NCBI GenBank assembly: GCA_946411735.1
Contig: CAMKFB010000014.1
Coordinates: forward strand, 1 to 42,271
Source of the DNA: an uncultured Selenomonadales bacterium
Lineage (GTDB): Bacteria; Bacillota; Negativicutes; Selenomonadales; Selenomonadaceae
Reading direction: 5' to 3'
Length of the DNA stretch: 42,271 bases
A program made the translations under genes and the position numbers. This document shows, piece by piece, positions 34,335 to 42,271 of the stretch (its first letter is position 1; every line of letters begins with the position of its first letter). Below the pieces are notes generated by a model, which was not told where the DNA came from, ran no database searches, and saw only the letters and a list, made by a program, of their open reading frames with translations.

Positions 34335-34880
34335 ATGAACGTCTACGACTTCACCGTCAAGACGAAACGCGGCGAGGACAAGTCGCTGAAGGATTACGCG
34401 GGCAAGGTGCTGCTGATCGTCAACACGGCGAGCAAGTGCGGCTTCACTCCGCAGTTCGAGGGCTTGGAGAAACTCTACAAGGATTACAAGGATCGCGGGC
34501 TGGAGATACTCGGCTTTCCGTGCAATCAGTTTGCGGGGCAGGACCCCGGCACCAACGACGAGATTCAGAGCTTCTGCAAGTACAACTACGGCGTGTCGTT
34601 TACGATCTTCGCCAAGGGCGACGTCCGCGGGGCTGATGCGCAGCCGCTGTTCAATTATCTGACCGAGCAGAAGAAGTTCGAGGGCTTTGACGAGTCGAAG
34701 CCGCTGACGGCGATCCTCACCAAGGCGTTGAAGGAGAATTTCCCCGAGTTCCTTGAGGACGACGGCATCAAATGGAACTTCACGAAGTTTTTGATCGATC
34801 GGGAGGGCAATGTGGTCGCGCGTTTCGAGCCGATGATCGAGCCCGCCGAGATCGCTCCGTCGATCGAAAAACTGTTGTAA
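34335..34880 (+). CDS. Glutathione peroxidase family protein (thiol peroxidase)
   Basis: This 181-residue thioredoxin-fold peroxidase has the active Cys in [17 protein letters not shown], followed by GFPCNQF with a second Cys and the family Gln/Trp motifs ([15 protein letters not shown]). It uses cysteine, not selenocysteine. Bacterial members of this type usually take electrons from thioredoxin despite the name. TGGAGG precedes the ATG. As third gene of the rubrerythrin operon it adds a peroxide-removal route. Confidence 0.94.
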   Translation: MNVYDFTVKTKRGEDKSLKDYAGKVLLIVNTASKCGFTPQFEGLEKLYKDYKDRGLEILGFPCNQFAGQDPGTNDEIQSFCKYNYGVSFTIFAKGDVRGADAQPLFNYLTEQKKFEGFDESKPLTAILTKALKENFPEFLEDDGIKWNFTKFLIDREGNVVARFEPMIEPAEIAPSIEKLL

Positions 34881-34903
34881 GAAACAATCGCCGCAAAAAA
34901 ATC

Positions 34904-34930
34904 AGCCGCTCAAGCAAGAGCGGCTTTTTT
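34904..34930. terminator. Bidirectional terminator between peroxidase and methyltransferase genes
   Basis: AGCCGCTC (34904-34911), loop AAGCAA and GAGCGGCT (34918-34925) are followed by T on the plus strand (34925-34930) and by seven T on the minus strand (34896-34902 read in reverse). It overlaps the last codons of the methyltransferase gene. Confidence 0.88.
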
Positions 34931-35902
34931 GATGGCGACGGCAATCTCATAAGCAAGCGGGATTGGGACGGCGTTGCCGATCATCTTGTAACCGTCGTCG
35001 ACCTTGTCATAGACGAATCGAAAGTCGTCGGGGAAGCCCTGAATGCGGGCGATTTCTCTGACGGTCAAGCGGCGGTAAAGATGTTCGCTGCCCTCGACAA
35101 AGCGACGGAGGTCTTTCGCGACGGCGATCATCTTCGGCGCTTGAGGATGCAATTGACAGTGGCGCCCGCTTGCCTGCACGGTGAAGGCCTGTTCGTCCCA
35201 GCCCTTGACGCGATTGCGGCTCATAAAAATCGTCGAGAAGCCGCCGGTGTAATACTCGTTATTATTGAGCGCGTTCGGATTGTGAGTATTGCCCTTGACG
35301 GCGGGGACGGCGGTGAATTGCAAATCCCAAATGACATCGCGGAGCGTCAACTTGTCGCCGTCGAAAACCGTCGATCCCTGCGGAAATTTGAAGTCGATGC
35401 CGAGATCGCGTCGGAAGCCGATGTAAAAAACGCGCTTGCGTTCTTGAGCGACGCCGTAATCCTTTGCGTTGACGAGATCGATTGTCACATCGTAGCCGCA
35501 TTGGTAGAAACGATCGACGATACCTCGGACAGCCTCGGAGTGTCGATCGGCAAGCATGCCGCTGACATTCTCCGCCAAAAAAAATTTCGGTCGCTTAGCC
35601 TCGAGGATGCGAATGTACTCGAAAAACAGTTGACCGCGTCCGTCTTTGATGCCGCGTTGCGCGCCCGCCTCCGACCACGATTGGCAGGGTGGTCCGCCGA
35701 TGATACCGTCGACTTCATCAGGCAAATCCTCCGCGCGGAGCCGTCGAATGTCGCCCGTCACAAGCGTCGTCCGCGGGTGATTGGCGCGGTACGTCATCCA
35801 AATGCTCGGATCAAGTTCGTTGGCGATCGGAATGTCGAAGCCCGCGCGCTCAAAGCCCAAGTCGAGTCCGCCGCAGCCGCTGAACAGACTGATCAGTCGC
35901 AT
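34910..35902 (-). CDS. C5-cytosine DNA methyltransferase, M.HaeIII-like (probable GGCC specificity)
   Basis: This 330-residue enzyme puts a methyl group on C5 of cytosine in a short DNA site. All motifs are present: [18 protein letters not shown] (SAM loop), [12 protein letters not shown] (catalytic Cys), [18 protein letters not shown], and C-terminal [16 protein letters not shown]. The whole chain, including the target-recognition part ([28 protein letters not shown]), is very close to what I remember of M.HaeIII, so GGCC is the likely target. GAGGTG precedes the ATG. Its partner restriction gene just upstream is broken, leaving the methyltransferase solitary. It carries a TCCGCGCGGA copy at 35730, so it is not compositionally alien throughout. 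Confidence 0.93.
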   Translation of the reverse strand: MRLISLFSGCGGLDLGFERAGFDIPIANELDPSIWMTYRANHPRTTLVTGDIRRLRAEDLPDEVDGIIGGPPCQSWSEAGAQRGIKDGRGQLFFEYIRILEAKRPKFFLAENVSGMLADRHSEAVRGIVDRFYQCGYDVTIDLVNAKDYGVAQERKRVFYIGFRRDLGIDFKFPQGSTVFDGDKLTLRDVIWDLQFTAVPAVKGNTHNPNALNNNEYYTGGFSTIFMSRNRVKGWDEQAFTVQASGRHCQLHPQAPKMIAVAKDLRRFVEGSEHLYRRLTVREIARIQGFPDDFRFVYDKVDDGYKMIGNAVPIPLAYEIAVAIKKAALA

Positions 35903-35911
35903 TCGATCACC

Positions 35912-36632
35912 TCAAAAATAAAAGCTGACGAGCTTTGCCTCATTTAATTTCGCAGGATTGTCGGGATCGCGAATCTTGACATCGTTAATTCGTAATGCCG
36001 AACAAATTTCTTGAAGTTCAAGGATCTTGTCTCGGTTGTCGAAAGTGATCCACTTATCCGTATTGATGATACTCATAAAATTAAAATCCGCTTGCTCATT
36101 TCGCAGATAAATATGGTCGAAGACCTTCCACGGATTTTCGATGTGTCACATCCCGCGAATGCGCAGATAAGTAATGCCGAGAATCGCGCCCGTAAACCAT
36201 GCACAAATGCTTAACCCGATTGTTGTTGACGACGCCGACGGCATAAATAATGTCTTTCTCTCTCCAATCCTCCGCTTCGCGACATGCCTTTGACAGCATC
36301 GGATTGGTTTTCAACAAAGTATGCTTCGGATAACTGCTGTTAAGAGCCAACGTCGCATGGTTGGATTGAATCTTTTTGACTTCAATGGCATCACCGCCCT
36401 TAAGCATAACGTCCGGCGGATTGGCATCGTTGCCGAGATAAGAAAACGTCTCACTCCAACTTTCGAGTCGCTCACGCTCGGAGCAATAAAAACTGTCGGC
36501 GAAAAGATTTTTTATGTAATCCTCTAAAGCATAGCCGATCGTATTAATCCGATTGCTGCCGAGGTGAGAGCCGCTCAAACGATTGTCGCCGAGGTTGATC
36601 AGCGTGCAGATTGCATCAACTATATTTTTCAT
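35912..36632 (-). pseudogene. Decayed type II restriction endonuclease (NgoPII-like, GGCC)
   Basis: The first frame (36632 down to about 36190) encodes about 148 residues typical of the NgoPII-type nuclease: ALEDYIKNLF, ETFSYLGNDANPPDVML, the active-site-like GDAIEVKKIQ and DIIYAVGVV...HLCMVYG. Then the frame runs into unrelated sequence and stops at 36096. In a different frame the family-like sequence resumes as ITYLRIRGM, meets TGA at 36146-36148 where a Trp is expected, and continues as HIENPWKVFDHIYL and FNFMSIINTDKW to a stop at 35912-35914, nine bases before the methyltransferase. About 45 residues seem to be missing at the junction. So there is a deletion with frameshift plus a nonsense mutation. 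The gene starts 6 bases after pit and is AT-richer than its neighbours, suggesting acquisition and decay. Confidence 0.82.
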
Positions 36633-36638
36633 GCCCCG

Positions 36639-37634
36639 TCAGAAGATGGCGTCGACGAGGAAATACGTCAGCGCCCCCATCACCGCCGTGCACGGGATCG
36701 TCATTACCCACGCCATTACCATTTGTTGCGCCACGCCCCAATGCACCGCGTTGATGCGCTTGGCCGTGCCGACTCCCATGATCGAGCCGCTCACCACGTG
36801 CGTCGTCGAAACCGGCAGGTGAAGCAGCGTCGCCGAGAATACCACCAGCGACGAGTTCAAATCCGCCGCGAAGCCGCTGATCGGCTCCAGTTTGAAAATC
36901 TTGCCGCCGATCGTTTTGATGATCCGCTGACCGCCGAACGCCACGCCCAATGACATTGCCGCCGCGCAAAGGATTTTGACGTACGTCGGCACCTCGAACT
37001 CCGAAATGAAGCCGCCCGAGAACAGCGCCAATGTGATGATGCCCATCGATTTTTGAGCGTCGTTCGAGCCGTGCGAAAACGCCATCGACGCCGCCGTGAG
37101 TACTTGCATCTTGCGAAAACCGTTGTTGACGGTGTGCGGACTCAGCGAGCCGAACAGCCTGAAGAGGACGTTCATTATGATGATGCCGGTGAACCACGCA
37201 ACAACCGGCGAGGCAATCAGCGACACCACAATCTTGCCGATGCCGTCAAAATTCAAGCCCGTCGAGCCGACCGAAACCATCACCGCGCCGATCATTCCGC
37301 CGATCAATGCGTGTGACGAGCTCGAGGGCATTGCGAACCACCACGTCACCAAGTTCCAAACGATCGCGCCGAAGAGACCCGCGATAATGATCTTCTCATC
37401 GACGATTTGCGTGGAGCTTACGATGTCGCCGCCGATTGTTTTCGCCACGCCCGTTGAGATCATCGCGCCCGCAAATTCCAACAGCGCCGCCATCATCACC
37501 GCCGTGTTCGGAGGCAACGCCCGCGTCGACACCGATGTCGCGATCGCGTTGGCGCTGTCGTGGAAGCCGTTGATGAAGTCGAACAGCAGCGCCAGCACGA
37601 TGACCGTGAACATCAAATATTGCAGCTCATGCAT
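36639..37634 (-). CDS. pit: PiT-family inorganic phosphate transporter
   Basis: This 331-residue integral membrane protein takes up phosphate (as metal-phosphate) with protons or sodium. It has about ten helices in two homologous halves, with the duplicated signature GFHDSANAIATSVSTRAL near the N-terminus and FSHGSNDAQKSMGI in the second half, plus WFAMPSSSSHALIGG and LPVSTTHVVSG. It overlaps the DUF47 gene by 8 bases, the usual regulator-transporter pair. It is the last working gene of the ftsZ-led transcript; the broken restriction gene follows with no terminator. Confidence 0.95.
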   Translation of the reverse strand: MHELQYLMFTVIVLALLFDFINGFHDSANAIATSVSTRALPPNTAVMMAALLEFAGAMISTGVAKTIGGDIVSSTQIVDEKIIIAGLFGAIVWNLVTWWFAMPSSSSHALIGGMIGAVMVSVGSTGLNFDGIGKIVVSLIASPVVAWFTGIIIMNVLFRLFGSLSPHTVNNGFRKMQVLTAASMAFSHGSNDAQKSMGIITLALFSGGFISEFEVPTYVKILCAAAMSLGVAFGGQRIIKTIGGKIFKLEPISGFAADLNSSLVVFSATLLHLPVSTTHVVSGSIMGVGTAKRINAVHWGVAQQMVMAWVMTIPCTAVMGALTYFLVDAIF

Positions 37635-38268
37635 ACTTCATCACAACTCCACGAATCATATCGCCGATTTTCTTGCAGTGATCCTGCGTCTGCTCGATAT
37701 CGTCAAGAATGTCCTTCCACTTGATCAGATGGATCGTCCGATGGGCGGGGTCGCGCGAAGCGTCGTCGAAGAGCACGCCCACGTCCTCCCGATAGACCAA
37801 ATCCGCTTTGCTCTCGTATTCGCTGACTTGGTGGACGGCGTCGAGAATCTCCCGCTGATTTTTTTTGATGTCGACCATCAGCTTGAACGCCTTGACCAGC
37901 TCGTTGGTGCTCTCGACAATCCAATTCGTCAGCATCGGGCATTTGTCCGTCGCATGCCCCGCGCGGTACATTATGAGCCGCTGCAGCGCCCCTTGGAGCA
38001 TGTCCACGCCCGCGTCCAGCTCCGACGCGATCGAATAAATATCCTCGCGATCGATCGGCGTGATGAACGTCAGGTTGAGTTTTTCCAAGATGCGCTCGTT
38101 GATCTTATCCGCCTTTTGCTCGAGCCCGAGTATCTCGTCGATCCGCGTCAGCGCCCGATTCGGGTCCTTGATCACCTCGTCGAGCAGCACCGCTCCGAGA
38201 TGAAAGTACTTCGCGTTCTCGACGAACAGGTCAAAGAACTCCGTGTCCTTTCGAGAGAAATTAAACAT
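37627..38268 (-). CDS. DUF47 family PhoU-like protein
   Basis: This 213-residue all-helical protein belongs to the PhoU-like DUF47 family, which accompanies PiT transporters and is thought to regulate them. The metal-binding-type E/D motifs are seen in EQKADKINERI and in YESKADLVYRE, and TFITPIDREDIYSIASELD is the typical family core. GGAGG before the ATG lies within the 3' end of carD, which it overlaps by 8 bases; it overlaps pit by 8 bases too, so translation is probably coupled. Confidence 0.94.
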   Translation of the reverse strand: MFNFSRKDTEFFDLFVENAKYFHLGAVLLDEVIKDPNRALTRIDEILGLEQKADKINERILEKLNLTFITPIDREDIYSIASELDAGVDMLQGALQRLIMYRAGHATDKCPMLTNWIVESTNELVKAFKLMVDIKKNQREILDAVHQVSEYESKADLVYREDVGVLFDDASRDPAHRTIHLIKWKDILDDIEQTQDHCKKIGDMIRGVVMKYA

Positions 38269-38764
38269 CTGTATCCTCCTTCACGCCCAAAATTTCGTCG
38301 AGCCGACGCTCGATCTCCTCAGGCGATTTTTCGCATGCAAATACCAGTTCGCTGATCAAAATCTGTCGCGCCAGATCGAGCAGCCGTCGCTCCCCGCTCG
38401 AGAGTTTCTTGCGAACGTTTTGCGCCGACAAGTTTCGCGCGACCGCCGCCGCGTCAAGTATGTCGCCGCTCTTTAGCCGATCGAGCGTCGCGTGATAGCG
38501 CTTGTTCCAACTGCCCGCCAAAAACTCCGGCTCCTCCTCGAGCACGCGCCTGACCTCTTCGACCTTCGACTTATCTATTATGCCGCGCAGCCCGATCTCG
38601 TTGATCTTGTCAATCGGCAGCATGAGTTTCAAATTCCCCATCGGCATTTTGAGCACGTAATACGATTTCGTCACGCCGCCGATTTCGTTCGTCTCGACGC
38701 CCGCGATGATCCCCGCTCCGTGCATGGGATAAACAATTCTGTCGCCTATCTCCAAATCTCCCAC
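38261..38764 (-). CDS. CarD-like RNA polymerase-interacting regulator
   Basis: This 167-residue protein has the CarD/CdnL N-terminal domain that binds the RNA polymerase beta subunit (IGDRIVYPMHGAGIIAGVE, YYVLKMPMGNLKLMLPI) and a helical C-terminal DNA-contacting domain (RYHATLDRLKSGDILDAAAVARNL, GERRLLDLARQIL). CarD proteins stabilise open promoter complexes, often at rRNA promoters. The gene starts 6 bases after gpsA and overlaps the DUF47 gene, placing a global regulator between glycerolipid and phosphate functions. Confidence 0.92.
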   Translation of the reverse strand: MGDLEIGDRIVYPMHGAGIIAGVETNEIGGVTKSYYVLKMPMGNLKLMLPIDKINEIGLRGIIDKSKVEEVRRVLEEEPEFLAGSWNKRYHATLDRLKSGDILDAAAVARNLSAQNVRKKLSSGERRLLDLARQILISELVFACEKSPEEIERRLDEILGVKEDTDV

Positions 38765-38770
38765 CCCCGC

Positions 38771-39727
38771 TTATTCAGCCTTCGTCTCGCGCAAAAAGAG
38801 CTTTTCGATCTCTCCGCGCGGATTTTTTTTGTGATGTATGATGTTGTCGACGGTGCGGCAGATAGGAAGTTCCGTGCCGACTTGCGCCGACAAATTTATC
38901 AGTGCCTTGACGGTCTCGACGCCCTCCGCAAGTTTTTCGAACGGCTTTTGTCGAATGAAGTCTTCGCCGAACCGTCGGTTATTCGAATGCGCCGAGAACA
39001 GCGTCGCCTCGTAATCGCCAAGATGCGATAATCCGTAGACCGTCATCCGATCGCCGCCGAGCGCCTCGATCAGTCGCGATAACTCGTGAGTGCCGCGCGC
39101 CATCAGCGCCCCCTTCAGACTCGTGTAGTTGAGCCCGTCGAGCATGCCGGCGGCCAGCCCGACCACATTCTTTGCGGCGGCGCCGATTTCGATGCCGATC
39201 AGATCGCGCCCGTAGTAAAATCGGATCAGCGGGCTTTTAAACACATCGACAAGCGCGCGCGTGAGCTCCTCGTCGTCGGAAGCAATCACCATGCAGTTGG
39301 GGATGCCGTTGACAAAATCCTGCACATGCCCCGGTCCGACCCAAACGGCGACTTGATTGCCGTCGCCGAGCACATCTTTGAAGACGGTCGTCAAGCGCTT
39401 GCCGGTGCCGCTCTCGAGCCCCTTCATACACAGCACGAATTTTTTATTCGACACGCCGAGCGCGCGGATATCGGTCAGAAAAGTTCTCAACTGTTGAGCG
39501 CCGATAGAAATAATGATCACGTCGGCGGTCTCGAGCGCCGCGCGGAGATCGACAGTCAAAGCGATCGAATCGGGCAACGTCAAATAGTCGTTGCGGCGCG
39601 TGTCGAGAAGTTGAGCCATTCGAGCGGAGTTCGGACGCCCCCAAAGGATGACGTTGTGTCCGATCCGCGCGGCGTACCAAGCAAGAAAACTCCCCCAGCG
39701 CCCGCAACCGAGCACGGATATATTCAT
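38771..39727 (-). CDS. gpsA: NAD(P)-dependent glycerol-3-phosphate dehydrogenase
   Basis: GpsA reduces dihydroxyacetone phosphate to sn-glycerol 3-phosphate for phospholipids. The 318-residue protein has the dinucleotide fold ISVLGCGRWGSFLAWYAA, VIISIGAQQLR, LCMKGLESGTGKRL, the catalytic-lysine region EIGAAAKNVVGLAAGMLDGL, and NNRRFGEDF near the C-terminus. The sequence is somewhat divergent (GCGRWGS and a KGLE in place of KGIE), but the domain order and length fit. It overlaps tcdA by four bases. A TCCGCGCGGA copy is at 38813. Confidence 0.9.
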   Translation of the reverse strand: MNISVLGCGRWGSFLAWYAARIGHNVILWGRPNSARMAQLLDTRRNDYLTLPDSIALTVDLRAALETADVIIISIGAQQLRTFLTDIRALGVSNKKFVLCMKGLESGTGKRLTTVFKDVLGDGNQVAVWVGPGHVQDFVNGIPNCMVIASDDEELTRALVDVFKSPLIRFYYGRDLIGIEIGAAAKNVVGLAAGMLDGLNYTSLKGALMARGTHELSRLIEALGGDRMTVYGLSHLGDYEATLFSAHSNNRRFGEDFIRQKPFEKLAEGVETVKALINLSAQVGTELPICRTVDNIIHHKKNPRGEIEKLFLRETKAE

Positions 39728-40422
39728 AGCAAATCACTCACCAAGATTTTTACGGCTTCGCCCGCAAGGATTAAGCCGGCGACCGAAGGCACGAACGAGA
39801 CGCTCCCAATAATTTTTTCGGCACCCGCGCGGCGCGGAGGCTCCGTCGAGTAGACTACGCGCAACCGCTTGATCCCCAGCTCCTTCAGTTTCTTCCGCAT
39901 GACTTTCGCGATCGGATCAACGCTCGTCTCGAAAATATCGCCCGCGCGGAACGCCGTCGGATCAAGTTTATTGCCTGCGCCCATGCTGCTCACCGGCGTA
40001 ATCCCGCGCCGATCGCACTCGACCGCCAAGCCGATCTTGCCGCTTATCGTATCAATCGCATCGACCACGCAATCATATCGGGCGATAAAAAACCTGTCGG
40101 CGTCAACCGTCGGCAAGTAAAATTCGTCGATCACATCAACCCGCGCGGACGGATTGATCTCAAGTACCCTCGAGCGCATCAGCGCCGTCTTGGATTGCCC
40201 GACCGTCCGCGTCGTCGCGTGCAACTGCCGATTGATGTTCGTCACGTCGACCACATCATGATCGATCAGCACCAGCCGACCAATCCCGCATCGCGCCAGC
40301 GCCTCGACCGCGTACGACCCCACTCCTCCAACGCCGAATACCGCCACCGTCGAGCCGCGCAATCGCTCCATTGCCCGCGCGCCGAGCATCAGTTCCGTCC
40401 TGAAAAATTTTTCGTCGATCAT
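39724..40422 (-). CDS. tcdA: tRNA threonylcarbamoyladenosine dehydratase
   Basis: This 232-residue E1-like enzyme uses ATP to cyclise t6A37 in tRNA to ct6A. It shows the adenylation fold VAVFGVGGVGSYAVEALARCGIG, the Arg/Lys cluster NINRQLHATTRTVGQSK, VVDAIDTISGKIGL and the late SVSFVPSVAGLILAGEAVK. MoeB/ThiF are relatives, but the N-terminal RTELMLGARAMERL and the length point to TcdA. It overlaps both ftsZ and gpsA by four bases (ATGA). With tsaC at 10905 it belongs to the t6A pathway. Confidence 0.92.
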   Translation of the reverse strand: MIDEKFFRTELMLGARAMERLRGSTVAVFGVGGVGSYAVEALARCGIGRLVLIDHDVVDVTNINRQLHATTRTVGQSKTALMRSRVLEINPSARVDVIDEFYLPTVDADRFFIARYDCVVDAIDTISGKIGLAVECDRRGITPVSSMGAGNKLDPTAFRAGDIFETSVDPIAKVMRKKLKELGIKRLRVVYSTEPPRRAGAEKIIGSVSFVPSVAGLILAGEAVKILVSDLL

Positions 40423-41636
40423 TTCTTATTCGGATCGTTCTTCGGTCGAAACAGCGAAAACGACGGGATCGCAAAGCCGCCGCCCGGCTTGTCGTTCTTC
40501 GCAGTCGGAGGCGGCGCAAATTTCGGCGCCTCAAGATTGAATCCGTTCGACACCGTCACCTTGCTCTTGGGCACCTCGATCGTCGGCGCCTTCAACGACA
40601 GGCTGTTGGCAAAATCCGTCGCTATGATCGTCGCCTGCACCTTCCCCTTCATTTTCGGATCGATCACCGTCCCGAGGATGATGTTGACGTCCTCCGCCGT
40701 TTGACTGAAAATATATTTCGCCGCCTCGTCGACTTCGTACATCGGCAGGTTCTCGTCGCCCGTGATGTTCAATATGACGCCCCGCGCGCCCTTCAACGAT
40801 TTATCGATCAACGGCGTCTGCAACGCCTGTTGTACCGCCTTCAATGCGCTGACTGTGCTCACTCCGATCCCCAGGATCGCGTCGCTCGACTCGCTCTGAC
40901 GGAAAATCGTCGTCACGTCCGCAAAGTCGACGTTGATCACGCCCGTCGAGAGGATCATCTCTGCCATACACTTGATCGACTGTCGCAAAACCGAATCCGC
41001 CGCGTGAAATGCGTCGACCACCGTCAATTTCTTGTTGTGCTCGAGCTTCAAGAGGTTGTCGTTCTTGACGGTGATAAGCGCGTCCATGTACGACTGCATT
41101 TTGATGATGCCTTGGTTGGCAATGCGCTGTTTGCGCGCGCCCTCGAAAGTAAACGGGATTGTCACCACGCCGACCGTCAGCATGCCCTGATCCTTGGCAA
41201 TCTTGGCGACGATCGGCGCCGCGCCCGTGCCGACTCCTCCGCCCATGCCCGCCGTAATGAAAATCATGTCCGCGCCGAGCATCATGCTCTTCAGGCGATC
41301 GGCATCGTTCTTCGCGGCCAGCTCTCCGACCATGACGTTGCCGCCCGTGCCGCGCCCCTTCGTCAGCGATTCGCCGATCTGTATCGTCTTGATCGCGCCC
41401 ATATTCGAGAACTTCAGCGCGTTGATGTCGGTGTTGACCGCGACCAGGTCGATATCGGGGAAATCACTCTCGGCAATGCGCTCGAGAACGCTGTTGCCGC
41501 CGCCGCCCACGCCGAAGACTTTTATCGTTACGATTGCGCGCTTGATCGACATATTGTCTTCCGCCATGGTCCCACTTTTGTTTTTATTGCGCAGCGCCTC
41601 CAAAGCCTGTCTGATCGCCGCATCTTTATCCGCCAT
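40419..41636 (-). CDS. ftsZ: Divergent FtsZ cell-division GTPase
   Basis: FtsZ polymerises into the division ring. The 405-residue protein has the GTPase core IKVFGVGGGGNSVLERI, a nucleotide loop GMGGGVGTGAAP and a T7-loop-like NVDFADV. The usual GGGTGTG signature reads GGGVGTG here (Val135 from this start). After the T7 loop the sequence (FRQSESSDAILGIG) departs from the usual. An N-terminal extension of 28 residues precedes MSIKRAIV. The tail ends in GFAIPSFSLFRPKN, similar to the partner-binding C-terminal peptide. GAGAGGG precedes ATG 41636; internal ATGs at the extension's end are alternatives with weaker sites. It lies with tcdA, gpsA, carD and pit instead of with ftsA. It could be the main or a second FtsZ. 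Confidence 0.9.
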   Translation of the reverse strand: MADKDAAIRQALEALRNKNKSGTMAEDNMSIKRAIVTIKVFGVGGGGNSVLERIAESDFPDIDLVAVNTDINALKFSNMGAIKTIQIGESLTKGRGTGGNVMVGELAAKNDADRLKSMMLGADMIFITAGMGGGVGTGAAPIVAKIAKDQGMLTVGVVTIPFTFEGARKQRIANQGIIKMQSYMDALITVKNDNLLKLEHNKKLTVVDAFHAADSVLRQSIKCMAEMILSTGVINVDFADVTTIFRQSESSDAILGIGVSTVSALKAVQQALQTPLIDKSLKGARGVILNITGDENLPMYEVDEAAKYIFSQTAEDVNIILGTVIDPKMKGKVQATIIATDFANSLSLKAPTIEVPKSKVTVSNGFNLEAPKFAPPPTAKNDKPGGGFAIPSFSLFRPKNDPNKK

Positions 41637-41700
41637 GGTGTGACCCTCTCTCATTACAGTATCGAGCTTATTTTCGACATTTACGCCGATATTCCTTTTA

Positions 41701-42270
41701 TTATTGACGCGCTCTCGACAATTTGAGTTGTGCAACGATCATCCCGACGAGCATCAACGCGCAGCCGAAAATTTCTCTCGAGCTCATCTGCTCGCCGAGG
41801 ATTGCCCAACCGGACAGCGCGCCGAAGAGCGCCTCAAAACTCATCAGGATCGCGGCGGTCGAGGGCTCGGCGTATTTTTGACCGTAGATTTGGAGTGTGA
41901 ATGCCACGCCCGCCGACATCACTCCGCCGTAGAAAATCGGGAACCAAGCGTCGAGCACGGCTCCGACCGTCGGCGTTTCGAAAATGCTCATGGCAATCGA
42001 GCTTAAAACGAAGCAAACGAAAAGTTGCGCGGTCGACAGCTCGATCACATCGACCCGCGACGCAAACCGATCGATGAACAAAATTTGCGCCGTCCAGAAG
42101 AAGGAGCTCATAAAGACGATCACATCGCCGATGCCGAGCGATAATTCCTCGTTGACGGCGAGCAGATACAGTCCGATGAGCGCGGTGAAGGCGCCGATCC
42201 AATTCTCGAGGCGAATGATTTTGCCGAGCAGCACCGCTCCGAGCGGCACGAACACGATATAAAGGCAGGT
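41701..42270 (-). CDS. EamA-family (DMT) transporter, 5' part outside the window
   Basis: The visible 189 residues form the second half of a ten-helix drug/metabolite transporter: six hydrophobic segments, with FVPLGAVLLGKIIRLENWIGA at the start of the visible part, GDVIVFMSSFFWTAQILFI in the middle, and the typical EamA end PSTAAILMSFEALFGALSGWAILGEQMSSREIFG. The substrate is unknown. The frame remains open to the window edge, so this is a partial gene and the start is upstream. It lies 64 bases before ftsZ on the same strand; no terminator is seen between them. Confidence 0.9.
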   Translation of the reverse strand, partial: TCLYIVFVPLGAVLLGKIIRLENWIGAFTALIGLYLLAVNEELSLGIGDVIVFMSSFFWTAQILFIDRFASRVDVIELSTAQLFVCFVLSSIAMSIFETPTVGAVLDAWFPIFYGGVMSAGVAFTLQIYGQKYAEPSTAAILMSFEALFGALSGWAILGEQMSSREIFGCALMLVGMIVAQLKLSRARQ

Positions 42271-42271
42271 G

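Larger units (their letters stand above)
1749..38822. repeat. Highly iterated palindrome TCCGCGCGGA (14 copies)
   Basis: Exact copies start at 1749, 4096, 9643, 12504, 14380, 16125, 17771, 18375, 24763, 26646, 27180, 29166, 35730 and 38813 (counted by eye). Six extend to CTCCGCGCGGAG and two of these to GCTCCGCGCGGAGC (4094, 9641). Twelve are inside genes, in all three reading frames (giving RA-E/D, SAR or PRG), and two are between genes. Near-copies TCCGCGCGGC/T are at 1332, 12351, 30038, 32068 and 39664. The site reads the same on both strands, so it has no orientation. Confidence 0.85.

Noticed and set aside
36146..36148. TGA read as tryptophan in the restriction gene
   Set aside because: Trp is encoded by TGG and TGA acts as a stop in many genes of the window. 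With a frameshift in the same gene, mutation is the simpler explanation.

Overview
The window looks like chromosome from a diderm, anaerobic, motile Firmicute, most likely a Negativicute (Selenomonadales-like). This is an inference from several features: a recR-bofA pair, CarD, a LytR-CpsA-Psr protein, a YacL-type PIN-TRAM protein, tRNA-Ser - SRP RNA - dnaX - ybaB - recR gene order, rubrerythrin chemistry, and many TTG/GTG starts with strong Shine-Dalgarno sites. Base composition is GC-rich, GATC and CGATCG are very common, and GGCC is strikingly rare.

Layout. 1-2533 (+): 3' part of pyrG, then a DUF488 protein and a long-overlapping partner. 2515-6345 (-): envelope operon LCP - polysaccharide deacetylase - beta-lactamase-like serine hydrolase - radical SAM enzyme AmrS. 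6346-9638 (+): a regulated leader and one 1006-residue protein made of two complete flagellin modules in tandem. 9657-16057 (-): operon alaS - glycosyltransferase - prmC - tsaC - glyA. 16225-17587 (-): a small secreted protein and proB. 17704-18982 (+): a receiver protein and a CheX-like protein. 19016-23313 (+): tRNA-Ser(GGA), SRP RNA, dnaX, ybaB, recR, bofA and a C-terminally truncated RNase E/G. 23314-23495: repeat-rich DNA with a G-quadruplex motif. 23496-27654 (-): aroH - trpB - trpA - acyltransferase - exonuclease III. 27802-32324 (+): LysR regulator (divergent from aroH-trpBA), rluD-like, pyrR, yacL-like and a stand-alone CheB. 32450-34880 (+): oxidative-stress cluster with a rubrerythrin-rubredoxin-metallo-beta-lactamase-rubredoxin fusion, a small Cys-containing PAS-like protein and a glutathione peroxidase. 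34910-36632 (-): a HaeIII-like cytosine methyltransferase next to a decayed restriction-enzyme gene. 36639-41636 (-): operon ftsZ - tcdA - gpsA - carD - DUF47 - pit. 41701-end (-): partial EamA transporter.

The most notable items are the tandem flagellin with a CsrA-like leader, a 10-bp palindrome TCCGCGCGGA found 14 times, the solitary GGCC-type methyltransferase with a broken nuclease and genome-level GGCC scarcity, the four-module rubrerythrin fusion, recurring GGGNGGGNGGGCGGG elements, and a divergent FtsZ outside any division cluster. Family assignments come from reading motifs, not from database searches.
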